Source: Planktothrix serta PCC 8927
GTDB lineage: Bacteria; Cyanobacteriota; Cyanobacteriia; Cyanobacteriales; Microcoleaceae
NCBI RefSeq assembly: GCF_900010725.2
Contig: NZ_LR734844.1
Coordinates: 279,463 to 343,462 of the forward strand
Direction of reading: 5' to 3'
Length of the DNA stretch: 64,000 bases
The notes below the pieces were generated by a model, which saw only the letters and a list, made by a program, of their open reading frames with translations, was not told the DNA's origin and searched no databases. The position numbers were made by a program, and so were the translations under genes. Below are positions 27,296 to 36,067 of this stretch, piece after piece (positions within the stretch are counted from its first letter, which is position 1; every line of letters begins with the position of its first letter).

Positions 27296-28777
27296 ATGAA
27301 GCATAGACAATCTCGATCTTTATTCAAAATCTCTGGTTTTACCTTGGGGATGATCGCAATATTTATAGGGTCTGTTATCTTAAGATTCTGGGGGTTAAGC
27401 CGATTTAATACTTTAGTATTTGATGAAGTTTATTATGCTAAATTTGGGAATAATTATTTAACTCATACTCCTTTTTTTAATTCCCATCCTCCCCTCAGTC
27501 AATATTTAATTGCGTTCGGAATTTGGTTAGGATCTCAACTCCCCTTCGGACAAGAAACCGTTAATAATTTAACAGGTTCTAGCCTATCAACCTGGAGTTA
27601 TCGATGGTTTAATGCTTTATTCGGTTCGTTTATTCCTTTAATTATTGGTGCGATCGCTTATCAACTTACTCACCGCCGCAGCTATACCTTAATTGCTACC
27701 TTTTTAATAGCAATAGATGGATTATTTATCGTTGAATCTCGCTATGCGCTGAGTAATATTTATATTGTATTTTTTGGATTATTAGGACAACTTTTCTTTT
27801 TAACAGCGTTACAAAAAAAAGGCGTTAACCGTTGGTTTTGGTTGATTTTAGCCGGGATAGGATTAGGGGGAGCCGTTGTTACAAAATGGAATGGACTAGG
27901 ATTTTTATTAGGAATTTATTTAATATTAATTGTTAATGGAATTATTCAATATTTTACCTCTAACTCTGAACAATTAACCCCAGAAACATCCTTTAAATCT
28001 CCCCTACAAAACCTGAATCAACTCACCCCTATTTTAATTTTAGTTAGTTTAATTCTGATTCCGATTCTGGTTTATTGTATAGCTTGGCTTCCCCATTTAC
28101 AACAAAATCCGACTCCGGGACTTTGGGGACTTCAAGCCAAAATGTGGGCTTATCATCACGACTTAGGAGATGGCGCGAAAGTTCATCCCTACTGTTCAAA
28201 ATGGTACAGTTGGATTTTGATGTTAAGACCGATTGCTTATTTTTACACAAAAGTAGATAGCACAACCCCACCTAATCCGATTTTACCTTTACATCATCCT
28301 GATCAACTCCCGATAATTTATGCTGTTCATGCGATGGGAAATCCGTTTTTATGGTGGTTATCAACCTTAGCTAGTCTCTTATTATGTTGGATGTTAATTC
28401 AACGAGTTTGGATGGATTTATCGCTGCGATTTCCCCAGTTAAAACCCCAATTATCCCTACAATTTCCACCGACACCAGAACTGTGGTTAACGCTATTTCT
28501 CACCTTGAATTGGTTGGCTAATTTATTACCTTGGGTTAAAGTCACTCGCTGTTTATTTATTTACCACTACATGACGGGATTTGTATTTAGCTGTATGGCC
28601 TTAGCTTGGTGGTTAGAACGCTGGTTATATAGCCAGCAAACTCGATTTCGGTGGCTCGGAGGTACGATTATTTTCCTGGTTTTATTCGGTTTTTTGTATT
28701 GGATGCCGCTATATTTGGGTCTGCCTTTGTCCCCTCTACAATGGAAAATACGGATGTGGTTTCCGTCATGGATTTAA
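27296..28777 (+). CDS. GT39/PMT-type integral membrane glycosyltransferase
   Basis: A 493-residue protein with many hydrophobic helices. The first loop has the PMT catalytic signature FDEVYYAKFGNNYL followed by FFNSHPPLSQYL, and a later loop has HHDLGDGAKVHPYCSKWYSW and KVTRCLFIYHYMTG, as in dolichyl-phosphate-mannose mannosyltransferases. Such enzymes move a sugar from a polyprenyl carrier to proteins or lipids at the outer face of the cell membrane. The acceptor is unknown. It is monocistronic, about 20 bases after the MITE-like repeat. Confidence 0.85.
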   Translation: MKHRQSRSLFKISGFTLGMIAIFIGSVILRFWGLSRFNTLVFDEVYYAKFGNNYLTHTPFFNSHPPLSQYLIAFGIWLGSQLPFGQETVNNLTGSSLSTWSYRWFNALFGSFIPLIIGAIAYQLTHRRSYTLIATFLIAIDGLFIVESRYALSNIYIVFFGLLGQLFFLTALQKKGVNRWFWLILAGIGLGGAVVTKWNGLGFLLGIYLILIVNGIIQYFTSNSEQLTPETSFKSPLQNLNQLTPILILVSLILIPILVYCIAWLPHLQQNPTPGLWGLQAKMWAYHHDLGDGAKVHPYCSKWYSWILMLRPIAYFYTKVDSTTPPNPILPLHHPDQLPIIYAVHAMGNPFLWWLSTLASLLLCWMLIQRVWMDLSLRFPQLKPQLSLQFPPTPELWLTLFLTLNWLANLLPWVKVTRCLFIYHYMTGFVFSCMALAWWLERWLYSQQTRFRWLGGTIIFLVLFGFLYWMPLYLGLPLSPLQWKIRMWFPSWI

Positions 28778-28925
28778 TTTTCGGCATTTAGCACTGTTCA
28801 GAAAATATTGTGAGATTAATCACATAAATTAGTAAGGATTATCACAAAAAAAATTGATCAACATTGCGGAAAGCTTGGGCTAGATCTGGAATACTTGTAA
28901 TAGGTTCTCTAAACAATACAATTTT

Positions 28926-29150
28926 ATGAATACCAATAACTCAGATCCTAAAGCCCAACCGATCAAAGAATCTCAAGACAAACAATTAGATGCGATCGCT
29001 AAACTGGCCATCTTAAGTTTAACGTGGTCATTAGCCGATCTCTCAAAAAAAAATAGAGTCAACTCCAACTTGGAAAGAGCCGCGCCAGAGATTCATATTA
29101 ACTTGTCTGGGCTCAAAGAGATTGATCCTTCCTCGGAATCTCCCCCTTAA
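28926..29150 (+). CDS. small hypothetical protein
   Basis: A 74-residue soluble protein with a short helix (DAIAKLAILSLTWSLADLSKK) between polar ends, and no family that I recognise. It has an ATG but no convincing Shine-Dalgarno. It lies between the glycosyltransferase gene and the DUF2862 gene, followed by a strong hairpin (29184-29218). Its normal codon use and the hairpin support it being a real gene, but only moderately. Confidence 0.5.
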   Translation: MNTNNSDPKAQPIKESQDKQLDAIAKLAILSLTWSLADLSKKNRVNSNLERAAPEIHINLSGLKEIDPSSESPP

Positions 29151-29183
29151 GGTTAATTCGGTTTTTCAAATTTGAGATTCTGT

Positions 29184-29218
29184 AAACACCCTGATCTAAC
29201 AAATAGATCGGGGTGTTT
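29184..29218 (+). terminator. hairpin after the 74-residue gene
   Basis: Stem AAACACCC-GATCT / AGATC-GGGTGTTT with a 7-base loop. Only a weak T-rich stretch follows, so termination is likely but not certain. Confidence 0.55.
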
Positions 29219-29282
29219 GATGTGGAGCAACAACATATTAAACTAAATAAATAGGTTAATCAGCCCAAGGAGAACACCGGAC

Positions 29283-29489
29283 GTGGAAATCGAAATTGGT
29301 CAACGAGTCAAGATTCGCGGAATCAAACAGCAGGTACCTGACAATATCGTCAATCAGTTAAAGCAAAATCCTTATGGAACTGTCAAAGACTTTAAAGTGG
29401 TTGATGGGAATGGAGTTGGCTTTATTGTCCAACTCGATAACAAAGCATCAACCTGGTTCTTTGAAGATGAACTAGAAGCCTCTCTTTAA
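29283..29489 (+). CDS. DUF2862 family protein
   Basis: A 68-residue protein, MEIEIGQRVKIRG followed by GTVKDFKVVDGNGVGFIVQL and WFFEDELE, which is the beta-barrel pattern of DUF2862, a small family found in cyanobacteria and plastids. The start is a GTG at 29283 preceded by AAGGAG at the right distance, which settles the start. Function is unknown. It is followed by the tnpB element on the opposite strand. Confidence 0.8.
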   Translation: MEIEIGQRVKIRGIKQQVPDNIVNQLKQNPYGTVKDFKVVDGNGVGFIVQLDNKASTWFFEDELEASL

Positions 29490-29648
29490 GACTCTTCCGC
29501 ATTGCGGGACAATTCTAAGGGGATGATTCGCAAGTGTAACTGAAAGCTGTTGCGGCTCACCCTCTTAAGTCTTTTGTTGCTGATCATTCCTGGGGTCAGT
29601 GTCAATTTTCAAAAAAGTTATGTTTCCCTGAGCGAGATTAGGAAGTAT

Positions 29649-31012
29649 TGACACTCTCAGGTCTGAAGACACTGAGATTCTAACTTCAACCTGGATACTT
29701 GCTCAACCAGGGTTTCCCCAAGCAGAGTAGAGGTTTCCAGTCCATTAGCGTTACTTTGGGGATGCCCTCCCCTAGTTTGTTTACCAAAATTTAGAATATT
29801 AATTGCAGCATTTGTATCTCTATGCAATTCACATCCACAATTACAAATATGGGTGCGGGTTGATAGAGATTTTTTCACTATTACCCCACAATTACTACAT
29901 TTTTGTGAAGTGTAATGGGGTGCAACCGGAATAGCTAATTTATCAAATTTAGCTGCAAAATATTCTATCCATTTTCTCAACAAATACCAGCTAACATCAC
30001 TAATTGATTTAGCTAAACAGTGATTTTTAACTAGATTTTTAACACTTAAATCTTCGTAAACGACTACATCGTTTGATGTGCATACGTTACGCGCAATTCT
30101 CTTGGCGTGTTCAATCCGTTGTCTACTTACTTTTAAGTGTTTTTTAGCGTAAACTTTTCTGGCTTTCCGTCTCCCCGATGAACCCTTAACTTTTTTATAG
30201 ATTTGTTTCTGAGACTTTTTAATGGATTGCTCCGCTTTTCTGAAAAACTTAGGATTAACTTCTTGATATCCATTGGAGTCTGTGTAAAACGACTCAATAC
30301 CAACATCAAGTCCTATTTCCTTTCCGGTTTTGGGTTGAATATCGGTGACGGTAATATTCAGACAAAACTGTACATAATATCCATCGGCACGACGAATTAA
30401 ACGCACCCGTTTTATGTCTTTAACATGGTAGGTTTGGATATCCCATTTACCCAATAATTTGAGTTTACCAATCCCGTTTTTATCGGTTAAGGTAATTTGT
30501 CTTTTAGTGGGGTGTAGTTTCCATCCCGATGTTTTATATTCAACGGAACGACAATCTTTTTGGAATCGGGGATATCCTTTTTTGCCAGAAATCTTTTTCT
30601 TACAATTGTCGTAAAAACGACTGATGGCAGTCCATCCTCGCTCGGCGGCGGATTGGACTGCCATTGAATTTAAGTCGGCAACAAAGGGGAATTGATTTCT
30701 GAGAGTTGTAGAATACTTATTTAATGCAAATTTATCAATTTTTGATTCTCTTGAATTATCCATCCAATACCGAATCGCTTTATTGCGAATGAATTGGGTG
30801 GTGCGAATTGCTTCGTCAATCGCTTTATATTGATTGGGTTTGCCTTTACACTTGTATTCCAGAACTATCATAAAAATCTCCTTTTTTCGACCTAATACTG
30901 TGTTAACATAAATCATGAGAATATTCACGGGGAATAAATTCCCCTGAGCGGTCACTGAGCTTGCCGAAGTGTCGCTTTTCATCTCAGGGCTAAAGCCACT
31001 GAGTTTTCAATC
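29649..31012 (-). mobile_element. tnpB-only IS605/IS1341-type element
   Basis: Contains only tnpB. The right end (about 29649) shows GACACTCTCAG just after the tnpB stop, and the left end (about 30990-31012) has a hairpin built on GCTTTAGC, the same architecture as in the IS605 element at 46486. The omega-RNA that guides TnpB should lie at the right end (about 29650-29800, minus strand), overlapping the end of tnpB. Precise boundaries are uncertain by a few bases. Confidence 0.7.
29657..30871 (-). CDS. tnpB: TnpB RNA-guided nuclease-like protein
   Basis: A 404-residue protein from the ATG at 30871; the frame is open upstream to 30982 but that part is not TnpB-like. A GGAG ribosome binding site lies before this ATG. 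RuvC-type catalytic residues are in GLDVGIESFYTDS (D), VVYEDLSVKNL (E) and the C-terminal HRDTNAAINI (D). The zinc finger has CSNCG and CNCGC. All appear intact. It is close to the second tnpB at 46524, sharing long identical segments, so one copy was recently derived from the other or from a common element. It probably moves with a TnpA supplied by another copy. Confidence 0.9.
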   Translation of the reverse strand: MIVLEYKCKGKPNQYKAIDEAIRTTQFIRNKAIRYWMDNSRESKIDKFALNKYSTTLRNQFPFVADLNSMAVQSAAERGWTAISRFYDNCKKKISGKKGYPRFQKDCRSVEYKTSGWKLHPTKRQITLTDKNGIGKLKLLGKWDIQTYHVKDIKRVRLIRRADGYYVQFCLNITVTDIQPKTGKEIGLDVGIESFYTDSNGYQEVNPKFFRKAEQSIKKSQKQIYKKVKGSSGRRKARKVYAKKHLKVSRQRIEHAKRIARNVCTSNDVVVYEDLSVKNLVKNHCLAKSISDVSWYLLRKWIEYFAAKFDKLAIPVAPHYTSQKCSNCGVIVKKSLSTRTHICNCGCELHRDTNAAINILNFGKQTRGGHPQSNANGLETSTLLGETLVEQVSRLKLESQCLQT

Positions 31013-31034
31013 TCCCAGACTTTTCTTATAATAA

Positions 31035-32129
31035 ATGGCTCTGACATTAACATTTTTAGGTAAAGGTGGTACAGGTCGGACAACACTGGCGATCGCAGCC
31101 GCTAAACAATTGGCGGCCAGTGGTAAGCGGGTGTTGTTAGTGGGACAAGATAGTAGTCCCGCCTGTAACCTTTTGCTAGAAACGGAAGTGGGTTGTGATC
31201 CTACGACTATCACCCCCCATTTAAAAGCGGTTCAACTCAAAAGTGCGGTTTTACTCGAACGCAGTTGGGAAGAGGTGAAAAAGCTAGAAAACCAATATGT
31301 TCGTACCCCCTTTTTTAGGAACGTTTATGGTCAGGAATTGGGGGTTTTACCGGGGATGGACAGCGCTCTAGCTTTAAATGCCATTCGTCAATATGATGCT
31401 AGTGGTGATTATGATGTGATTATTTATGACGGGTTAGCCAGTCAAGATACCCTGAGAATGTTGGGAATGCCAGAAATTTTAAGCTGGTATCTTCGCCGTT
31501 TTCGTAATGTGTTTATGGAGTCGGACTTAGGGAAAACTTTATCTCCCTTTGTGCAACCGATCGCCAGTAGTATTCTCAATATTGATATTTCTGGGGATAC
31601 CTTTGCTCAACCGACTCAAGAGATGAATAATATCTTGGATCAAGGGAAAGCCGCAGTGTCTGATCCTAACCGAGTCGCGGCTTATTTAGTCACAACCCAG
31701 GATGAATTAGCGATCGCCACCACCCGCTATTTATGGGGTAGCGCTCAACAGGTCGGGTTAACCGTTGGCGGCGTATTGCTAAACCAAAGCTTACTGACAG
31801 AAGCGATCGCAGAAGCATTTGTTCCTTTAGAGGTCAGTGTTATTCCTCAATATTCAGGTCAAAACTGGCAACCTGTCATTGAAGCTTTACCTGATTTTAC
31901 CCAGGCTCAATTAGCTCCCAAACCGATTAATATTAATGTGGAACAACGAAAGGTTAGCCTGTTTCTGCCCAGTTTTGATAAAACACAAGTCAAGCTCACG
32001 CAATACGGCCCAGAAGTCACAATAGAAGCCGGAGATCAACGGCGAAATATCTTCCTCCCCCCTGCCTTAACTGGAAAACCTGTTACTGGGGCTAAATTCC
32101 AAAACGGTTATTTAACGATTAGTTTTTAA
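31035..32129 (+). CDS. Get3/ArsA-like ATPase with C-terminal alpha-crystallin-like domain
   Basis: A 364-residue protein. Residues about 1-290 form a deviant Walker P-loop ATPase like Get3/ArsA, and about 300-364 form a small beta domain (VSLFLPSFDKTQVKLTQYGPEVTIEAG...GAKFQNGYLTISF) like the small-heat-shock domain found in this cyanobacterial subfamily. Switch elements include VIIYDGLASQDTLRMLG. The P-loop reads GKGGTGRTT, keeping the first lysine but having arginine where most relatives have lysine. The family inserts tail-anchored proteins or pumps oxyanions in other organisms; the cyanobacterial role is unknown. It begins about 20 bases from the tnpB element end. Confidence 0.85.
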   Translation: MALTLTFLGKGGTGRTTLAIAAAKQLAASGKRVLLVGQDSSPACNLLLETEVGCDPTTITPHLKAVQLKSAVLLERSWEEVKKLENQYVRTPFFRNVYGQELGVLPGMDSALALNAIRQYDASGDYDVIIYDGLASQDTLRMLGMPEILSWYLRRFRNVFMESDLGKTLSPFVQPIASSILNIDISGDTFAQPTQEMNNILDQGKAAVSDPNRVAAYLVTTQDELAIATTRYLWGSAQQVGLTVGGVLLNQSLLTEAIAEAFVPLEVSVIPQYSGQNWQPVIEALPDFTQAQLAPKPININVEQRKVSLFLPSFDKTQVKLTQYGPEVTIEAGDQRRNIFLPPALTGKPVTGAKFQNGYLTISF

Positions 32130-32139
32130 TGTTATGGGA

Positions 32140-32169
32140 GGGAACAGGGAACAGGGAACAGGGAACAGG
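32140..32169. repeat. CAGGGAA heptamer tandem repeat
   Basis: About four copies of the 7-base unit, the inverted form of the zwf-opcA repeat. The flanking GCAGGAAAAG is the inverse of that spacer's left edge as well. It lies between the Get3-like gene and a convergent gene. Confidence 0.85.
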
Positions 32170-32260
32170 CAGGAAAAGAGGGGTGTACAGCGCACGGTTT
32201 TAGCATCAGTCTATGTCCTAACACCCCAGGCGCGACTGCTATAACTGTTAACGGTTAGCT

Positions 32261-32294
32261 GTTGACTGTCAACTGTTAACAGTTGACAGTCAAC
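32261..32294. repeat. 34-base perfect palindrome
   Basis: Arms GTTGACTGTCAACTGTT and its exact complement, without a loop. Each arm is itself partly palindromic (GTTGAC...GTCAAC), so it can form a four-way cruciform. It sits between two convergent genes, so it may act as a bidirectional terminator. Confidence 0.9.
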
Positions 32295-32321
32295 CGATCT
32301 TAAAAATAGTTGTTAGAGTAA

Positions 32322-32717
32322 TTATTGATCAGGAGAAGATAAAGAAGGCTTGGGCAAAGATTCGACTTGATGCTCAAAAGTTTGATTATTTAAGTTTAAT
32401 TTATCATTAATTGTAACGGCGATTCCTAGAAATAAAAGACTACTAATAACAGCTAAAAGCGGTAATCCTTTAGTTAAGCTTAAATCTCGTCGAATTCGGG
32501 CAAAAGGATGGCTTTGGCGTCGAAGCATTTGGGCAACGGCACACTGCTGAAGACAAAAGGGATCTCGCACATAATGACCACTTCGACTCATGACAAAATG
32601 GGTATGACAGTGAGGACAGGTAAAGAGTCCACCTAACATTCCGACGGCGGGCAAAATGCTAGTATGATGGCAAATTGGGCAAGTAACAGAATGAGTATTA
32701 AAGGTATCTGCGTTCAT
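32322..32717 (-). CDS. zinc-ribbon membrane protein
   Basis: The ATG at 32717 gives 131 residues (MNADTFNTHSV); the TTG at 32732 is less likely. Two CxxC pairs near the N-terminus (CPICHH and CPHCHT, 18 residues apart) form a zinc-ribbon. One transmembrane helix lies at about residues 90-107 (LPLLAVISSLLFLGIAVTI). The soluble ribbon is probably on the cytoplasmic side. I do not recognise the family. It is convergent with the Get3-like gene and lies downstream of surE on the same strand, with a 210-base gap. Confidence 0.65.
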   Translation of the reverse strand: MNADTFNTHSVTCPICHHTSILPAVGMLGGLFTCPHCHTHFVMSRSGHYVRDPFCLQQCAVAQMLRRQSHPFARIRRDLSLTKGLPLLAVISSLLFLGIAVTINDKLNLNNQTFEHQVESLPKPSLSSPDQ

Positions 32718-32929
32718 AACGGCTGGACTCAAACGTAGAAAACTAAGGGTTCATCGAAATTGAGGAAGATTGCAAGAGCTTGGGCAGGGGGACGTGTTTC
32801 TGCTTTCTATTACTTCTAGTCTACCTCTAAGGAGAGAGAGTTTATCGTTGAGAAACGTTAACATTTGTAGAGCAGAACCTCTTAGGCATGAAGTTCGCAC
32901 CCATCAACAACTGTCTTAACTTCCCATGC

Positions 32930-33736
32930 TTAGATTTTAATTTTTAACGTCTGTGACCAGGTTTGTAACTTTTGTAATTCCGTAACCTGGGTGAGATTAT
33001 ATTGGAGGGGGGTAATCGTGATGAAATCTTGACGTAACGCATGAACATCAGTCATAAACTCATCTAATTCTGAGGGTGCATTTAAAAGTTCTACATCCTC
33101 CATTAATTCTCCGGCAAGCCAATAATAGGTTTTTCCTCTCGGATCAAGGCGTTTTTCCAAAATATCCAGATAACGACGAATACCTTGACGAGTGATCATT
33201 ACCCCTTGAATTTCTTCGGGGGGAAGGGCGGGAACATTAACATTAAGTAACATAGCTTCGGGTAAGGGATTTTTTTCTAGGGTGTGAATTAACTGTTGAG
33301 CAAATTCAACCGTCCCTTGAAACTCACGAGACGCATAACTGCCTAAACTAAAAGCAATACTGGGAATTCCCTGGATCAACCCTTCCATAGCTGCCGAGAC
33401 TGTCCCGGAGTAAAGAATATCCGTTGCCACATTCGGCCCATGATTAATTCCAGCTAACACGAGATCGGGAGGACTGTCCATCACCCCAAACAGTCCCACT
33501 TTTACAGAGTCCGCCGGAGTTCCCGAACAGGCCCAAGCAGTTACCGACGGTGCAAAAATATCCTCTACTTGTTCAGCCCGAATCGGATGATGTAAGGTTA
33601 AACCATGACCCGTTGCCGAGCGTTCTTGATCGGGACAAACCACTGTCACTTGATGACCGACTTGGGCTAAACCGTTGGCTAAACTGCGAATTCCTTGGGC
33701 AAAAACCCCATCATCATTGCTAATTAACAGTTTCAT
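32930..33736 (-). CDS. surE: 5'/3'-nucleotidase SurE
   Basis: A 268-residue metal-dependent phosphatase of nucleoside monophosphates. The N-terminus [16 protein letters not shown] holds the paired metal-binding aspartates, [12 protein letters not shown] and [28 protein letters not shown] hold further metal and active-site residues, including N in GINHGPN. Length is normal. It stands downstream of a decayed toxin-antitoxin block on the same strand. Confidence 0.93.
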   Translation of the reverse strand: MKLLISNDDGVFAQGIRSLANGLAQVGHQVTVVCPDQERSATGHGLTLHHPIRAEQVEDIFAPSVTAWACSGTPADSVKVGLFGVMDSPPDLVLAGINHGPNVATDILYSGTVSAAMEGLIQGIPSIAFSLGSYASREFQGTVEFAQQLIHTLEKNPLPEAMLLNVNVPALPPEEIQGVMITRQGIRRYLDILEKRLDPRGKTYYWLAGELMEDVELLNAPSELDEFMTDVHALRQDFITITPLQYNLTQVTELQKLQTWSQTLKIKI

Positions 33737-33745
33737 TGAGTTAAA

Positions 33746-33829
33746 TTAATTAAGAGAAGGTAGAAGAACTTTCGGGACAATTTGATCACCTGTTTCTAAG
33801 ATTTTATCAATAAAAGTTAGTTTAGTCAT
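33746..33829 (-). pseudogene. truncated toxin-like ORF (probable PIN-type remnant)
   Basis: 27 residues beginning MTKLTFIDKIL, with the ATG overlapping the stop of the upstream small gene (ATGA overlap), as in toxin-antitoxin pairs. The MTKLTFID start resembles the first strand of PIN-domain toxins, but the frame stops after 27 codons and the catalytic rest is absent. It is probably a decayed VapC; the family call is an inference from context. Confidence 0.45.
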
Positions 33830-33984
33830 TCGGCTTCTTGATATCCCCCTCGTCGCTTGGCTTTTTCTAGTTCAATGTCTTCTGCACTCAACAAAATAAC
33901 ACCAGAAGCAACAATTTTTTCTCGGATTTTTTGTAATTTTATGCCTAAATCTGATAAGGTTTTTGGCGTTTCTACTTGTTCCAT
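33826..33984 (-). CDS. small antitoxin-like protein
   Basis: A 52-residue ORF: MEQVETPKTLSDLGIKLQ at the start, then a helix, and GVILLSAEDIELEKAKRRGGYQEAE. The charged C-terminus and the overlap with the next start fit an antitoxin of a VapBC-type pair. The toxin partner is truncated. No DNA-binding domain is visible. Confidence 0.5.
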   Translation of the reverse strand: MEQVETPKTLSDLGIKLQKIREKIVASGVILLSAEDIELEKAKRRGGYQEAE

Positions 33985-33995
33985 AATTCCAGAAT

Positions 33996-34115
33996 TTAAT
34001 AGGCTTTGATAGGATGAGTTTTGGTTGTCAAAAAATCTACAAAATTAATCACCTCTTGTTGTTTATATAGAGGTAAAGAACGCTATTTTTCTAATAAGTT
34101 TTGTTCCTGACTCAT
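33996..34115 (-). pseudogene. DUF2281-type antitoxin remnant with internal stop
   Basis: Starts MSQEQNLLEK, then a TAG at 34083-34085 interrupts, then the frame continues RSLPLYKQQEVINFVDFL and KTHPIKAY before TAA. This is the usual N-terminal helix pair of DUF2281 proteins, such as the gene at 41033, with one nonsense codon. Confidence 0.6.
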
Positions 34116-34360
34116 GGGATTTATGATTGACAATTTTGAGTATTATAGCAGTTTCTCCTAAAAATGGGTTAAATATAGCCAGTCTAAATCATGGGTATAA
34201 ATCCTTTGAATGTAGGAACAAGGTCTCCTCGCCCTGACCGGGGAATCTCGCCTTGTGGTTAGAATTAATATCAGAATTATTTGGAGTTACAATCCATTTA
34301 GACTTACTATAGAAGCAATGAATTAATTTTCGATATTTATTATTCAATGTAAATCTTGCC

Positions 34361-34780
34361 ATGCTTAAGCAATTTTTAATCGGCTCAGTTTTGATTGGGA
34401 GTACCATTTTTAGTGGTGAAGCCAAAGCTTCTACCATGACCTATGATTTTACTGTAAATGTAAGGGCTGGATCGTTGACGGGTAAATCATTTAATGGTAC
34501 TTTTAGTTATGATGATTCCTCATTAACAGGGAGTGGGGTCGAAGAATTGGGGGTAAATCAAGGATTAACAGTTTGCATGAATTTTTTAGGACGAAACTAT
34601 AACGAAACTGAAGATAGTAGTTATCCAATGTTGCCAAAACTTGTATTTGAAAATGGTTTAATCAAACAACTGGATTTTTGGATAGAGCCGAATAAACGAA
34701 TAAATTGGTGGAATCAATCGGGATGGGAAGTAACTCTATCTCCTTCTCAAAATTCTGCTTCTAGCAATTGTAGGAATTAG
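34361..34780 (+). CDS. secreted hypothetical protein
   Basis: A 139-residue protein with a signal peptide (MLKQFLIGSVLIGSTIFSGEAKAS, cleavage likely after EAKA). The mature part (MTYDFTVNVRAGSLTGKSFNGTFSYDDSSLTGSG...LVFENGLIKQLDFWIEPNKRI) matches a beta-sandwich type often found in cyanobacterial PEP-CTERM proteins, but no PEP-CTERM anchor is present, and the C-terminus (SPSQNSASSNCRN) is unusual, so the end may be shortened by a frameshift. An intrinsic terminator follows. Confidence 0.65.
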   Translation: MLKQFLIGSVLIGSTIFSGEAKASTMTYDFTVNVRAGSLTGKSFNGTFSYDDSSLTGSGVEELGVNQGLTVCMNFLGRNYNETEDSSYPMLPKLVFENGLIKQLDFWIEPNKRINWWNQSGWEVTLSPSQNSASSNCRN

Positions 34781-34820
34781 AGAAATATCAAGCTAAAATC
34801 CGACCTAAAGCCGTAGTTTT

Positions 34821-34846
34821 AATCCCCTTTGTTTAAGGGATTTTTT
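34821..34846 (+). terminator. intrinsic terminator after the secreted protein gene
   Basis: Stem AATCCC/GGGATT (a loop of TTTGTTTAA) followed by a run of six T. It faces right. Confidence 0.75.
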
Positions 34847-35026
34847 CAAAATTATTGTCAGTATCATTAGGCAAAAAATAAAAGTTGAAGATAATTTTCT
34901 ATTTTTTGAACCGCTTTTTTAACAAAAGCCTGATCTCAGAAGGGGAGCAAATTACGCTAAACTCAGCAAAGGCAGGACAAATTTCATCCCCCTACCCGAC
35001 TTAAGCGGTCTATTCTCAATCCTAAT

Positions 35027-36028
35027 ATGGCAACTCAACTTAGTGAATTAGAAACTCAACTGGAAGACTTACGCGCCGCAGGAACAACGGCGATCGCAAC
35101 TTGTCAAACCTTAGATGAATTAGAACAGTTGCGAATTAACTATTTAGGCAAAAAAGGCAAAGTTTCAGTTGTTCTAGGGGGAATGGGAAAACTTGACCCC
35201 AGTGAACGGCCCGCTATTGGAGCGTTAGCCAACGACGTCAAAAAAGCCTTAGAAACAGGTTTAGAGGAAAAACGCACCGCCCTGCAACTGGCTCAACTTG
35301 AAGCTCAACTTCAGTCTGAAACCCTGGATGTGACCATGCCAGGAGTTTATCATTCCCAAGGTCGAATTCATCCCCTGAATGGCATTATTGATCGGGCTTT
35401 AGATATTTTTGTGGGGTTGGGCTATACCGTTGCTTCTGGCCCAGAAATGGAAACGGACTATTATAATTTTGAAGCGTTAAATACCCCTCCTGACCATCCC
35501 GCACGGGATATGCAGGATACGTTTTATTTACCCGATGGTAATTTATTAAGAACCCATACCTCATCGGTACAAATTCGCTACATGGAACAACATCAACCCC
35601 CTATCCGTATTGTGGCGCCCGGTCGGGTTTATCGTCGGGATACTGTTGATGCGACCCATGCGGCGGTGTTCCATCAAATTGAACTATTAGCCATTGAAGA
35701 AGGCTTACGGTTTACGGATTTAAAAGGAACTATTAAAGAATTTTTGCGACAAATGTTTGGGGATTTACCTGTGCGCTTCCGAGCAAGTTATTTCCCCTTT
35801 ACCGAACCCTCGGCGGAAGTAGATTTACAATGGCAAGGAAAATGGCTAGAAGTGTTAGGATGTGGCATGGTTGATCCTAATGTTTTAAAAGCGGCGGGAT
35901 ATGACCCCGAAAAATATACGGGATTTGCGGCGGGTTTTGGAGTAGAACGGTTTGCGATGGTTCTGCATCAAATTGATGATATTCGGCGAGTTTATGCCAG
36001 CGATTTACGCTTTTTACGTCAGTTCTAA
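35027..36028 (+). CDS. pheS: phenylalanyl-tRNA synthetase alpha subunit
   Basis: Catalytic subunit of the PheS2PheT2 enzyme that charges tRNA-Phe. A 333-residue protein: N-terminal coiled coil (about 1-85), then motif 2 region [21 protein letters not shown] and motif 3 [26 protein letters not shown]-like FHPLNG and [18 protein letters not shown] are typical. Length is normal. pheT is not adjacent, which is common in cyanobacteria. Confidence 0.95.
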   Translation: MATQLSELETQLEDLRAAGTTAIATCQTLDELEQLRINYLGKKGKVSVVLGGMGKLDPSERPAIGALANDVKKALETGLEEKRTALQLAQLEAQLQSETLDVTMPGVYHSQGRIHPLNGIIDRALDIFVGLGYTVASGPEMETDYYNFEALNTPPDHPARDMQDTFYLPDGNLLRTHTSSVQIRYMEQHQPPIRIVAPGRVYRRDTVDATHAAVFHQIELLAIEEGLRFTDLKGTIKEFLRQMFGDLPVRFRASYFPFTEPSAEVDLQWQGKWLEVLGCGMVDPNVLKAAGYDPEKYTGFAAGFGVERFAMVLHQIDDIRRVYASDLRFLRQF

Positions 36029-36067
36029 TGGTTAAAATTGTGTGGGATTTAATGAGGAGTGAAATTC

